From the NCBI GenBank assembly GCA_902168085.1, contig CABHOP010000030.1, forward strand, positions 16,405 through 80,404: a stretch of 64,000 nt of DNA. The letters are read 5' to 3'. The notes under the pieces were generated by a model. It worked only from the letters and a program-made list of their open reading frames with translations. It ran no database searches and was not told the origin of the DNA. This stretch comes from an uncultured Bacteroides sp. Its GTDB lineage: Bacteria; Bacteroidota; Bacteroidia; Chitinophagales; Chitinophagaceae. The position numbers and the translations under genes are program-made. Below are positions 42,728-51,032 of the stretch, in pieces. How positions within the stretch are numbered: the stretch's first letter is position 1; each line of letters begins with the position of its first letter.

Positions 42728-42970
42728 ATGATGGGCGGTCAAGATAAAGTATGGATACACTATCGAAAAGATATCATAGCAGCCGATGTGTCATCAGCCA
42801 TATTCCTTTCCTCATACCTGCGCCATGGGGCCATACATCGTTTGTACATTCCCTGCCTTGAGGTAATAGATTTACAGAGATACAAAGTAGTGAAACAAGC
42901 TGTGAAGGTGAAAGTATGCCTTATAGACCGCATGCATATCCCGTTTGTATTTGCAGTTTGTAAAAATTAA
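42728..42970 (+). CDS. Possible hypothetical protein, 80 aa
   Basis: An open frame with ATG at 42728, 12 nt after the small lipoprotein gene. Codon choice looks coding-like, and no other gene occupies either strand here. The product has no signal and is mixed basic and hydrophobic (IHRLYIPCLEVIDLQRYKVVKQAVKVKV); I recognise no family. It may be the second gene of a two-gene unit, or a chance frame. Confidence 0.4.
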   Translation: MMGGQDKVWIHYRKDIIAADVSSAIFLSSYLRHGAIHRLYIPCLEVIDLQRYKVVKQAVKVKVCLIDRMHIPFVFAVCKN

Positions 42971-43028
42971 CCTGCAACCTTTTCCTAACACCTGCCTGCC
43001 ATAGCCTTACCAACCCAGCATATGCTTA

Positions 43029-43205
43029 TTACTGTTGCGGCTTGTCTTCGTTTTCTTTGCCTTCCTTGGCGTCTTTGAATTCCTTCACACTTTTGCCCAA
43101 ACCTTTGGCCAGGCCCGGCAGCTTTTTAGCGCCGAAGAAGAAAACAACGATGAGTAAGATGATCAGGATCTCGCCCCAACCGGGTATGGATAAAAATTGA
43201 TGCAT
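43029..43205 (-). CDS. tatA: Twin-arginine translocase subunit TatA/E
   Basis: 58 residues from the ATG at 43205; a longer frame to 43265 adds only a charged leader. It has one N-terminal membrane helix, GWGEILIILLIVVFFFGAKK, then the conserved FG and LP (FFFGAKKLPGLAKGLGKSVKEFK) of the amphipathic helix, and a charged tail. TatA oligomers form the pore that passes folded proteins across the inner membrane. It lies directly beside two genes whose products carry Tat-like signals. TatC is not in the window. Confidence 0.92.
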   Translation of the reverse strand: MHQFLSIPGWGEILIILLIVVFFFGAKKLPGLAKGLGKSVKEFKDAKEGKENEDKPQQ

Positions 43206-43444
43206 ATGCTCTTTTTTATGACAAAAGGACGGCAATTCCCCTTTTGTATGCGAAAGTACATTCAATTTTCAAGCCCTGGAGGTATAAAACAACTAAAAAA
43301 TTATATCGCGGGCTGTGAAAAACAGATTGTATATATTAGATTTACTAACCGCATTGGCATCTTGCGTTTGTTTTTGAAAAAAAACAGCCTAAGGTGGCAT
43401 GCCGTATCATTTGCAAAAGCACATACTATTTCTAAAAGCTACTT

Positions 43445-44134
43445 ATGAAAGACATAATGAAGCAAGGCGCCGAAACGACTGAGAATGGTGGCGTATCGCG
43501 CAGGAAGTTTCTGAATTATGCAGGCGCGCTGGCAGGTGCCGGTTTGCTGATAGCATCCTGCTCTAAAGACCCAGATCCTGTGCCATCTACCGGTGATGCC
43601 CTGAACCTGGGTAGCAATGATGAAGGGCTTTTGAACTATGCCTACCTGCTGCAGCAACTGGAAGCCGCGTTTTACACAGAAGCATTGAAACGCAAATTTG
43701 TGGGCATGACGCATACGGAGATTGGTATTTTTACCGCTATACGCGACCAGGAACTGGCGCACCGCGAGATACTGAAGAACCACCTGGGCACTGCAGCCAT
43801 ACCAACACTTGAAACAGATTTCAGCTCTATAGATTTTAACGAGAAAAACAGTGTGTATGCTAAAGCCAAACAGTTTGAAGAGATGGCTGTAGCAGGGCTA
43901 AATGGCATTTGCAAACTGCTGATAGCAGTAGAACACCTGGTATTGCTGAGCAAGATAACCGCAGTGGATGCACGCCACTCATCACTCATCAATGATTTCG
44001 TTTATTTCGGAAGCTTTTCGGAAAAGGCAGATACCAATGGTATGGAAGTGCCGCAAGACCCGCAAAGCTCATTGGATGTAACCAGAAAATTCTTCAAAAG
44101 GGAGATCAGCGGTATCTATTTACCTAAATACTAA
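43445..44134 (+). CDS. Tat-exported ferritin-like domain protein
   Basis: 229 residues. The N-terminus SRRKFLNYAGALAGAGLLIASC is a twin-arginine signal ending in a lipobox, so the folded protein should be exported by Tat and lipid-anchored. The rest is a four-helix ferritin-like domain of the Ferritin_2/desiccation-related type (about 55-205). Candidate metal ligands are Glu in QLEAAFYTEAL, Glu and His in DQELAHREIL, and Glu-His in AVEHLVLLSK. Export by Tat fits a protein that binds metal before secretion. It is followed 11 nt later by a second ferritin-like gene, and tatA lies on the other side. The actual metal or substrate is unknown. Confidence 0.82.
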   Translation: MKDIMKQGAETTENGGVSRRKFLNYAGALAGAGLLIASCSKDPDPVPSTGDALNLGSNDEGLLNYAYLLQQLEAAFYTEALKRKFVGMTHTEIGIFTAIRDQELAHREILKNHLGTAAIPTLETDFSSIDFNEKNSVYAKAKQFEEMAVAGLNGICKLLIAVEHLVLLSKITAVDARHSSLINDFVYFGSFSEKADTNGMEVPQDPQSSLDVTRKFFKREISGIYLPKY

Positions 44135-44145
44135 AAAGGCAGCAA

Positions 44146-44961
44146 ATGAAATTCGCACATATACTTAACGAACTGGGTAATACAAACCCTGAAACATTTG
44201 AAAAAACCGAAGGCCGCCGCAGCATCCTGAAAAGCTTTGGCAGTAAGCTGGCGCTGGCTGTTGTGCCATTGGCCGCATCTTCCGTATTTAATAAAGCACA
44301 AGCCAAAACAACGGATATCCTTGCTGAGGCTATCGTATTTGCATTAGGGATTAGCTATATGCAGGCGGCCTACATCAGGGAAGGGCTGGCAGCTACGGGG
44401 TTGATACCCGCGGATGCGAAAGGCGACTTCCAGAAAATGCTGGACCAGAAAGACAAGCACATAGCTTACTGGATATATTACCTGACTAAAACAAATAATA
44501 CGGTACCAACGGTTCCTACATACGACTTTAAGGCAAAGAATGCCTTGCCGGATGTATTTACCAATTACGCTACTTATTTGACATTGGCACATGCACTGGA
44601 AGATGTAGGTGTACGTATGTACCAGACATCGATAAAGAACCTGCTGACCAATAAGGCCTTTCGCAGCGATGCTGTGAACATGATGACCACCATAGCCCGC
44701 CACGCAGCGCACGTGCGCCTGCTGCGCCGTAACCTGGGAGGTTCAGACATCATGCCATGGATAACCGGGACCAATGCATATAGCATAGTGGGTGAGATAC
44801 AGAAAGCATACCAGGGAGAAGACAACACCATGCAGTCAAAAAGCAATGCGGAAGGTGTCAATGGCTTCGCGATATCTTTTGATGCAGCTACGGCAGCTTT
44901 TGATGAGCCAATGGGTGTGGCAGATGCCAATGCGTTTATGTCGAAGTTTATAAAACCGTAA
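44146..44961 (+). CDS. Second ferritin-like domain protein with Tat-like signal
   Basis: 271 residues, paralogous in architecture to the gene before it. The N-terminus has EGRRSILKSFGSKLALAVVPLAA, a plausible twin-arginine signal set about 24 residues in, then a cleavage site near NKAQA. Four long helices follow. The first helix has Gln where the partner has Glu (ISYMQAAYIREGLA). The others keep DKHIAYW, AHALEDVGVRMY and ARHAAHVRLLRR. With a changed first ligand it may be structural or bind metal differently, perhaps forming a hetero-complex with its neighbour. It starts 11 nt after the first gene and is translated from the same message. A terminator follows. Confidence 0.78.
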   Translation: MKFAHILNELGNTNPETFEKTEGRRSILKSFGSKLALAVVPLAASSVFNKAQAKTTDILAEAIVFALGISYMQAAYIREGLAATGLIPADAKGDFQKMLDQKDKHIAYWIYYLTKTNNTVPTVPTYDFKAKNALPDVFTNYATYLTLAHALEDVGVRMYQTSIKNLLTNKAFRSDAVNMMTTIARHAAHVRLLRRNLGGSDIMPWITGTNAYSIVGEIQKAYQGEDNTMQSKSNAEGVNGFAISFDAATAAFDEPMGVADANAFMSKFIKP

Positions 44962-44986
44962 AAGGAACGATATACAAATTTTATAG

Positions 44987-45013
44987 GCAGGGCTAAAATG
45001 GTCCTGCTTTTTT
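44987..45013 (+). terminator. Terminator of the ferritin-like gene pair
   Basis: GCAGG (44987-44991) and CCTGC (45003-45007) with a T6 tract, 26 nt after the stop. The T tract runs into the convergent priA stop. Confidence 0.7.
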
Positions 45014-47495
45014 ATGATACAGGGTCTATATCAAATATTATTTGCAGGCTGTTATTGCCTTTGATGCCGGTGATGTATTGTTTCTGTTGTTTCAGGAATG
45101 TTTTTACCTGTTCCAGTGTGCGGCTATCGCGCGGGCACTTTATCCATACCTCTTGTATATACAGGTTTTTGATGCGCGATACCAATGCAGGTACGGGCCC
45201 CTGTACATGGATGGCCTCTACCTGCTGCAATGCCGTAACCAGTTGCGTGGCGGCTTCTATAGCTTTGGGCTCATCCTTGTGTTTGAAAGTTATTTTAATA
45301 AGCCTGCTGAAAGGCGGGTAGGAGAAATATTCGCGATAGCGTATCTCGTTCTCATAAAAAGCTTCTACATCGTGCTGCTGTACCCATTGCAGTGCTGGAT
45401 GCTGCAAGTTATGGCCTTGTATCAATACTCTACCTGCACCATCGGCCCTCCCCGCGCGGCCACTTACCTGCTCCATCAGTTGAAAGGCACGCTCGTTGAC
45501 ACGGAAATCGGGATAGCTTAATAAGCTATCTGCACTGAGAATGCCTACGAGGGATACAGATGCAAAGTCGAGCCCTTTTACTACCATCTGGGTGCCTATC
45601 AGGATGTCTATTTTTTGTTTCTCCAATTGTTCCATCAGTTGGCTGAAACTTTGCTTGCCACGCATGCTATCTACATCCATACGGGCGGTGCGTGCCTGCG
45701 GGAAAAGCTGCTGTATTTCCTCCTCTATCTTTTCGGTACCAAAGGTTTTGCTTTGTATGCGATTGCTGCCACAGGAGGGGCAGGTATGCACAATAGCAGA
45801 CTTTTGTCCGCAATAGTGGCAATGCAGTTTATCGGTGCTTTTGTGATAAGTGAGCGATACCGCGCAATTTTTGCACTGCGGCACCCAGCCACACATCGTG
45901 CAAAGCTGGAAAGGAGCGTAGCCCCGCCGATTCTGGAATAGAATAACCTGCTTTTTCTTTGCCAGCTCTTCGGATATGGCTAAGTATAATTCAGGTGTTA
46001 TCAAACGGATGCCCTGCTTGCGATACTGTTCTAGCGAGGCTGCATTTACCAGCTCGATAGCAGGCATTTTAACACCCATGTATCTTTCCGCCAGTTGCAC
46101 GAAGGCATATTTACCTTGTTTGGCATTGTACAGGCTTTCAACAGAAGGTGTAGCAGAACCGAGTATCACTTTAGACTTATGCAATGCAGCGAGGTAGATA
46201 GCCGCATCGCGGGCATGAAAACGCGGGGCAGGGTCTTTCTGCTTGTAAGACATATCGTGCTCCTCATCTACAATGATAAGGCCTAAATGATTGTATGGCA
46301 ACCATAACGCTGAGCGTGGGCCTATTACCACTTTGTATTTTCCCTGCCTTACTTTTTCCCATATCTCTACGCGTTCGTTATTACTAAAACGGGAATGATA
46401 TACGCCCAATTCTTCGCCAAAATAAGCATACAGCCTGTTTACCAATTGCGTGGTAAGTGCTATTTCCGGCAGCATGAATAAAGCCTGCTTGCCGGCTGCT
46501 ATACACTCTTTTATTTTATGAATATAGAGCAGTGTTTTACCACTGCCGGTAACGCCCTGCAGCAAGGCTACATCTTTTTCCTCCAGCCCCTTTTCAAGGG
46601 CAGCATATGCCTGTTGCTGTGCGGGGGTGAATTCAATTTCTTTTATTTCCTGCGTGCCTGAAAATGCCAACCGGTCTACAGCTACTTCTTTGATATGGAA
46701 AATGCCCTTTTCAGCAAGGGATTTTACCTGCGTAGCGGTTGCGCCACTACGTTCCAGCAATTCCTGCTGGCGCACCACTTTATTTTTGATAGATAGCTCT
46801 GTATAAGCCATCAGCACATCTAATTGCTTGGGGGCGCGTGCCAGCTCATCGAAAAGGCGGTGCATGGCTTCATCACCTGTATATGCCTGCGATAACTGCA
46901 CAACTTTTTCTGTACGGGGGCGGTAGGCCGTTTCCAACTCATCATGTATCTGCACGGCCTGGTTTTCCAGCAACTCATTGATAACGCGGGTAAGATACCT
47001 GTTGCCAATCAATGAGCGCAATTCGCTGAGGGTCAGTTCACCGCGGTTTATTAATGCTTCGGCCGCAGGATAAGTGGCATCGCTCCATTCGTAGAGCACA
47101 TCTTCCTGCCCTACCCATTGCAACCTGGTTTCGCCGGCCAGCTTCAGGTGTGCGGGCAGTGCAGATTGCATTACCTCGCCGGGGGCAGCTATATAATATT
47201 GTGCTATCCACCGCCAGAAGGCCAGTTGTGTTTCATTTACAATAGGTTCTTCGTCAATGATATTGCGAATGGGTTTTACCTGGTAAGCTTCCGGTGCATC
47301 ATTATGGGTGCGTTCAACTACGGCAGCGTACAATTTGTTCTTGCCCAGAGATACTTCTACACGCATACCGGGGCGCAGTGCATTCTGCATTTCGTGCGGA
47401 ATGCCATATGTGAGTACCTGTGGCAGGTTGAGCGGTAATATAACATCTGCAAAGCGTGCAGCACCAGTATTTCTCTCTGCAAAAAGCGAAGACAT
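45012..47495 (-). CDS. priA: Primosomal protein N' (replication restart helicase PriA)
   Basis: 827 residues. The N-terminal 3'-DNA-end-binding domain (about 12-110) precedes a helicase core: LLQGVTGSGKTLLYIHKI (Walker A), IIVDEEHDMSYKQ (DEEH), LGSATPSVES and QVSGRAGRADGAGRVLIQG. The Zn site has eight Cys in CTMCGWVPQCKNC, CHYCG and CPSCGS. It reloads the replicative helicase at broken forks. Length is typical of the family. It is divergent from clpX and convergent with the ferritin-like pair; the two ends share terminator sequence. Confidence 0.97.
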   Translation of the reverse strand: MSSLFAERNTGAARFADVILPLNLPQVLTYGIPHEMQNALRPGMRVEVSLGKNKLYAAVVERTHNDAPEAYQVKPIRNIIDEEPIVNETQLAFWRWIAQYYIAAPGEVMQSALPAHLKLAGETRLQWVGQEDVLYEWSDATYPAAEALINRGELTLSELRSLIGNRYLTRVINELLENQAVQIHDELETAYRPRTEKVVQLSQAYTGDEAMHRLFDELARAPKQLDVLMAYTELSIKNKVVRQQELLERSGATATQVKSLAEKGIFHIKEVAVDRLAFSGTQEIKEIEFTPAQQQAYAALEKGLEEKDVALLQGVTGSGKTLLYIHKIKECIAAGKQALFMLPEIALTTQLVNRLYAYFGEELGVYHSRFSNNERVEIWEKVRQGKYKVVIGPRSALWLPYNHLGLIIVDEEHDMSYKQKDPAPRFHARDAAIYLAALHKSKVILGSATPSVESLYNAKQGKYAFVQLAERYMGVKMPAIELVNAASLEQYRKQGIRLITPELYLAISEELAKKKQVILFQNRRGYAPFQLCTMCGWVPQCKNCAVSLTYHKSTDKLHCHYCGQKSAIVHTCPSCGSNRIQSKTFGTEKIEEEIQQLFPQARTARMDVDSMRGKQSFSQLMEQLEKQKIDILIGTQMVVKGLDFASVSLVGILSADSLLSYPDFRVNERAFQLMEQVSGRAGRADGAGRVLIQGHNLQHPALQWVQQHDVEAFYENEIRYREYFSYPPFSRLIKITFKHKDEPKAIEAATQLVTALQQVEAIHVQGPVPALVSRIKNLYIQEVWIKCPRDSRTLEQVKTFLKQQKQYITGIKGNNSLQIIFDIDPVS

Positions 47496-47576
47496 ATTGC
47501 TGCAAGTTAGTTTATTACCGTTGTTTTAGCATAAGCCCTGCTATTCATCTCATATTACTAATCAAGCTAATTATCG

Positions 47577-47584
47577 TACCTTTG
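47577..47584 (+). promoter_or_regulatory. -7 box TACCTTTG for clpX
   Basis: It matches TAnnTTTG and ends 20 nt before the ATG at 47605. Confidence 0.65.
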
Positions 47585-47604
47585 CACATTAAACAATTGC
47601 AATA

Positions 47605-48849
47605 ATGCCAAAGCAGACAGAAAGAAAATGTTCCTTTTGCGACCGGGCGGAGAGCGAGGTAAATATCCTCTTTACCGGCATGAAAGGCAATATTTGTGAC
47701 CAGTGTATTGAAAACGCACATCATCTGCTGCAGGAAACGAATGGTGATGCCAGCAAAACAAAAACCAATAAAAGCGACCTGCAGCAACACAAGCTATATA
47801 AGCCACGTGAAATAAAAGCATTCCTGGACCAATATGTGATAGGGCAGGATGATGCGAAGAAAGTAATGGCCGTGGCTATGTATAACCACTACAAGCGCCT
47901 GATGCAACCTGTGCAGGACGATGTGGAAATAGAAAAATCGAACATCATAATGGTGGGTGAAACCGGTACGGGTAAAACCCTGCTGGCCAAAACCATTGCC
48001 CGCCTGCTGCAATTACCGTTTGCTATAGTAGATGCTACTGTATTTACAGAAGCCGGTTATGTAGGTGAAGACGTGGAAAGCATTCTTTCGCGCCTGCTGC
48101 AGTCTTGCAATTTTGATGTAGCTGCTGCGGAGCGCGGTATTGTGTATATAGACGAGATAGATAAAATAGGCCGTAAGAGTGATAATCCATCCATCACCCG
48201 CGATGTGAGCGGTGAAGGTGTGCAGCAAGCCATGCTGAAACTGCTGGAGGGTTCTGAAGTGCTGGTGCCACCACAAGGCGGCCGTAAGCATCCCGAGCAG
48301 AAGATGGTGAAAGTGAATACGCAGAACATACTCTTTATATGCGGTGGGGCTTTTGAGGGCATTGATAAAATGATAGCCCGCAGGGTGCAGACATCTGCAT
48401 TGGGCTTCAACTCTATAAAAGCGAATAAGGATATAGACAGGGCCAACCTGCTGCAATATGTAAATGCACAGGACCTGCGCACCTTTGGGTTAATACCGGA
48501 ACTATTGGGCCGCCTGCCTATAGTTACCTACCTGAACCCGCTGGACCCTGCTGCACTGAAACGCATACTGACAGAGCCTAAGAATGCACTGGTGAAGCAG
48601 TACAAAAAACTATTTGAATACGAGGGCATCCAACTGGAAGTGGAAGATGCAGCGCTGGACTATATGGTGCAGAAAGCTATCGAGTTCAAACTGGGTGGAC
48701 GCGGACTGCGCGCCATATGTGAAATGATATTGACAGATGCGATGTTTGACCTGCCATCTGAAAAGCATGATGGCACATTTGTGTTGAGCCTTGACTATGC
48801 CAAGCAAATGCTGGAGCACTCGAAGCTGGACTACCTGAAGGCGGCATAA
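47605..48849 (+). CDS. clpX: ATP-dependent Clp protease ATP-binding subunit ClpX
   Basis: A 414-residue AAA+ unfoldase that feeds tagged proteins to ClpP. The N-terminal Zn-binding domain has Cys9, Cys12, Cys31 and Cys34 for substrate selection. The AAA+ part has [16 protein letters not shown] (Walker A), YVGEDVES (pore loop), [11 protein letters not shown] (Walker B) and [10 protein letters not shown] (sensor 2). The ClpP-contact loop region is near ALGFNSIK. No clpP lies next to it; a small Ala/Lys-rich protein gene follows after 31 nt. The -7 box 20 nt upstream supports the chosen start. Confidence 0.97.
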   Translation: MPKQTERKCSFCDRAESEVNILFTGMKGNICDQCIENAHHLLQETNGDASKTKTNKSDLQQHKLYKPREIKAFLDQYVIGQDDAKKVMAVAMYNHYKRLMQPVQDDVEIEKSNIIMVGETGTGKTLLAKTIARLLQLPFAIVDATVFTEAGYVGEDVESILSRLLQSCNFDVAAAERGIVYIDEIDKIGRKSDNPSITRDVSGEGVQQAMLKLLEGSEVLVPPQGGRKHPEQKMVKVNTQNILFICGGAFEGIDKMIARRVQTSALGFNSIKANKDIDRANLLQYVNAQDLRTFGLIPELLGRLPIVTYLNPLDPAALKRILTEPKNALVKQYKKLFEYEGIQLEVEDAALDYMVQKAIEFKLGGRGLRAICEMILTDAMFDLPSEKHDGTFVLSLDYAKQMLEHSKLDYLKAA

Positions 48850-48880
48850 TTTAGTTCATCCTTAAACATAACATACAACT

Positions 48881-49201
48881 ATGGACAACTTACTGGAGCA
48901 ACTGAAACAAAAAGCCGGCCTTACGGAAGAGCAAGCTGTAAAAGCACTGCAAACCATTACGGAATTCATAAAAGGCAAAGTACCGCCTATGATGCATGGC
49001 ATGATAGACAACTTTTTGACTGAGGATGAAAGCTTGGTGGACAAAATGAAGAATGTAGCCAGCACTGCTAAAGAAAATACAGAGGAGTTTGCCAAAGATG
49101 CCGGTGAGAAAATGGGCGATTGGGCCAAAGATGCCCAGAATGCTACCAAAGACGCACTGGACAAACTAAAAGGCTTTATGAAGAAGGATGATAATAAATA
49201 G
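48881..49201 (+). CDS. Hypothetical helical protein, 106 aa
   Basis: Unknown function. It is soluble and strongly helical, rich in Lys, Glu, Asp and Ala. The first 50 residues (LLEQLKQKAGLTEEQAVKALQTITEFIKGKVPPMMH) resemble a compact helical domain. Residues about 55-100 are an amphipathic repeat (KNVASTAKENTEEFAKDAGEKMGDWAKDAQNATKDALDK) like LEA- or apolipoprotein-type segments linked with stress protection or surface binding. It lies 31 nt after clpX and may be co-transcribed. A strong terminator follows, so the unit ends here. Confidence 0.7.
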   Translation: MDNLLEQLKQKAGLTEEQAVKALQTITEFIKGKVPPMMHGMIDNFLTEDESLVDKMKNVASTAKENTEEFAKDAGEKMGDWAKDAQNATKDALDKLKGFMKKDDNK

Positions 49202-49207
49202 ATACTA

Positions 49208-49236
49208 AAAATGCCCTCAGACAGCGGGCATTTTTT
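49208..49236 (+). terminator. Terminator after the clpX unit
   Basis: AAATGCCC / GGGCATTT with a 9-nt loop and a T6 run, 7 nt after the stop. The T tract reaches the convergent methyltransferase-like stop. Confidence 0.85.
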
Positions 49237-49612
49237 ATAACGGGTATTTTAGAACAAAGTGTTGCTTCTCTTTTACTTCGGGTATGCGCACCAGCAACCC
49301 AACATGATATATGTCTATACTTAGTTGGTATTGCTTGTCCGCGCGTAATGCATCCCAGGCTTGGGTATTTACGGCAGTTTTATGAATGTTTTTGATCGCG
49401 ATGATAGATGCAACTGGTAAAGTTTCTACCGGTGTGTTTAACCAGGCTATTTTACCGTCAAAATATGTATTGATGCGCTGCTGCAGGCTGTCGGCAGATT
49501 TTCTGCCGAGGCAATTATCTATAAAAGCATACACAAACGGAGAATGGATACCGTGCCGGGTTTTGGCATTCCAGCGATATTTCAGGTATTGCAGCAGGGC
49601 GTGGGTGGTCAT
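49235..49612 (-). CDS. Remnant of a class I SAM-dependent methyltransferase lacking its core
   Basis: 125 residues from the ATG at 49612, which overlaps the folA stop as ATGA, so translation is coupled. The N-terminus (LLQYLKYRWNAKTRHGIHSPFVYAFIDNC) and the C-terminus (IHKTAVNTQAWDALRADK, then LSIDIYHVGLLVRIPEVKEKQHFVLKYPL) correspond to the two ends of a Bacteroidota methyltransferase family normally about twice as long. The part that should hold the SAM-binding Gly-rich loop and Asp/Glu motifs is missing; only about 40 residues link the ends. The frame is intact, so this may be a decaying gene or a small domain kept for another use. It is the last gene of the thyA-folA unit. Confidence 0.65.
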   Translation of the reverse strand: MTTHALLQYLKYRWNAKTRHGIHSPFVYAFIDNCLGRKSADSLQQRINTYFDGKIAWLNTPVETLPVASIIAIKNIHKTAVNTQAWDALRADKQYQLSIDIYHVGLLVRIPEVKEKQHFVLKYPL

Positions 49613-50115
49613 ATTTCTTTTACCCTTTCCCATTGCTGAAAGGTGTAAGCGTAGGCATGCTTATCATCGGCCGTATGGGCTTCATCCCATGCCAGCTTCC
49701 AGTGTGCATGGTCTATATGCGGGAAGAATACTTCTGCATCATGTATCACCGTATGTACTACGGTAATGTACAACCTATCCAGCTGGTTGATAGTTTCTGC
49801 AAATATGTGGCCCCCACCTATAATAAAGCCTTCTTCCGTACCTTCTGCTTCCAGCCTTTTAATGCCATCCTGCAGATTGCTATAGCGCAAAACACCTTCC
49901 GGTAATTGCAGGTCTTGCTGGCGCGAAATGACAATATTCAACCTGTTGGGCAATGGTTTACCGAGTGATTCATAGGTTTTGCGCCCCATAAGGATAGGCT
50001 TGCCTATGGTAGTTCTCTTAAAGAATTTCAAATCTTCAGGCAAGTGCCAGGGCAGTTGGTTATCGCGGCCAATGGCATTCTTTTCATCGAGGGCAACTAT
50101 TGCAGAAAGAATCAT
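49609..50115 (-). CDS. folA: Dihydrofolate reductase
   Basis: 168 residues. It reduces dihydrofolate to tetrahydrofolate with NADPH and is the trimethoprim target. Seen are SAIVALDEKNAIGRDNQLPWHLPEDLKFFK with the catalytic acid and the Trp/Leu pocket, then PILMGRKTYESLG, and IIGGGHIFAE with the NADPH loop. Length and motifs are typical of chromosomal enzymes. The start is 12 nt after the thyA stop, and its stop overlaps the next gene by 4 nt, so thyA, folA and the remnant gene form one unit. That suits recycling of the dihydrofolate made by thymidylate synthase. Confidence 0.96.
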   Translation of the reverse strand: MILSAIVALDEKNAIGRDNQLPWHLPEDLKFFKRTTIGKPILMGRKTYESLGKPLPNRLNIVISRQQDLQLPEGVLRYSNLQDGIKRLEAEGTEEGFIIGGGHIFAETINQLDRLYITVVHTVIHDAEVFFPHIDHAHWKLAWDEAHTADDKHAYAYTFQQWERVKEI

Positions 50116-50127
50116 TGTATATGGTTA

Positions 50128-50922
50128 TTAAACAGCAACAGGTGCTTTTATGTGAGGATGAGATTGATAATTTTCCAGTGTAAAATCTTCAAACCTGAAA
50201 CTGAAAAGATCCTTCACTTCAGGATTGATGCGTAATGTAGGTAACGGGTAGGGCTCGCGCGTCAATTGCAGTTTGGCCTGCTCTATATGATTATTATACA
50301 GGTGCACATCCCCAAACGTATGGATGAACTCGCCGGGCTGCAGGTCGCATACCTGCGCCATCATCATAGTGAGCAGTGCGTAAGATGCTATATTGAAGGG
50401 TACTCCTAAAAATACATCGGCACTGCGCTGGTATAGCTGACAACTAAGCCTGCCATTGGCTACATAAAACTGGAATAAAGCATGGCAGGGGCTCAACGCC
50501 ATTTTGGGCAAGTCGGCCACATTCCACGCATTAATTATCATGCGGCGGCTATCGGGGTTGGTCTTTAGTTGGTGCAGCACATCTTTTACCTGGTCATATG
50601 TCTTTCCATCTGCCCCCGTCCAGCTACGCCACTGGTGACCATATACCGGCCCCAGCTCGCCATTCTCATTCGCCCATTCATCCCATATGCTTACGCCATG
50701 ATCGTTCAGGTACTTGATATTGGTATCCCCATTCAGAAACCACAAAAGCTCGTAAATAATAGACTTGAGGTGCAGCTTTTTGGTAGTCACCATCGGGAAA
50801 CCTTTTTCGAGGTCGAAACGCATCTGGTAGCCAAAGCAGCTGATGGTGCCAGTCCCGGTACGGTCGCTTTTAGAAACGCCCGTATCCAATATATGCTGAA
50901 GAAGATTTAAGTATGCCTGCAT
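50128..50922 (-). CDS. thyA: Thymidylate synthase
   Basis: 264 residues, the same length as the enterobacterial enzyme. It methylates dUMP to dTMP using methylenetetrahydrofolate. Features are [18 protein letters not shown] near the N-terminus, the nucleophile Cys in [12 protein letters not shown], and [20 protein letters not shown] and HLYNNH for dUMP binding. It heads the thyA-folA unit. The upstream 110 bp hold no exact -7 consensus, only a near match (TAACTTTA) on the minus strand. Confidence 0.97.
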   Translation of the reverse strand: MQAYLNLLQHILDTGVSKSDRTGTGTISCFGYQMRFDLEKGFPMVTTKKLHLKSIIYELLWFLNGDTNIKYLNDHGVSIWDEWANENGELGPVYGHQWRSWTGADGKTYDQVKDVLHQLKTNPDSRRMIINAWNVADLPKMALSPCHALFQFYVANGRLSCQLYQRSADVFLGVPFNIASYALLTMMMAQVCDLQPGEFIHTFGDVHLYNNHIEQAKLQLTREPYPLPTLRINPEVKDLFSFRFEDFTLENYQSHPHIKAPVAV

Positions 50923-51032
50923 TTTATACTATCCTTGCCGGTTGTAAAGTTATAGCAATGTGCTTTGATAATCTTAAACAGTTAAAATTTGAAAGTATCT
51001 TGTGTATAATTTTCTAATAACTCCCTAACCTG

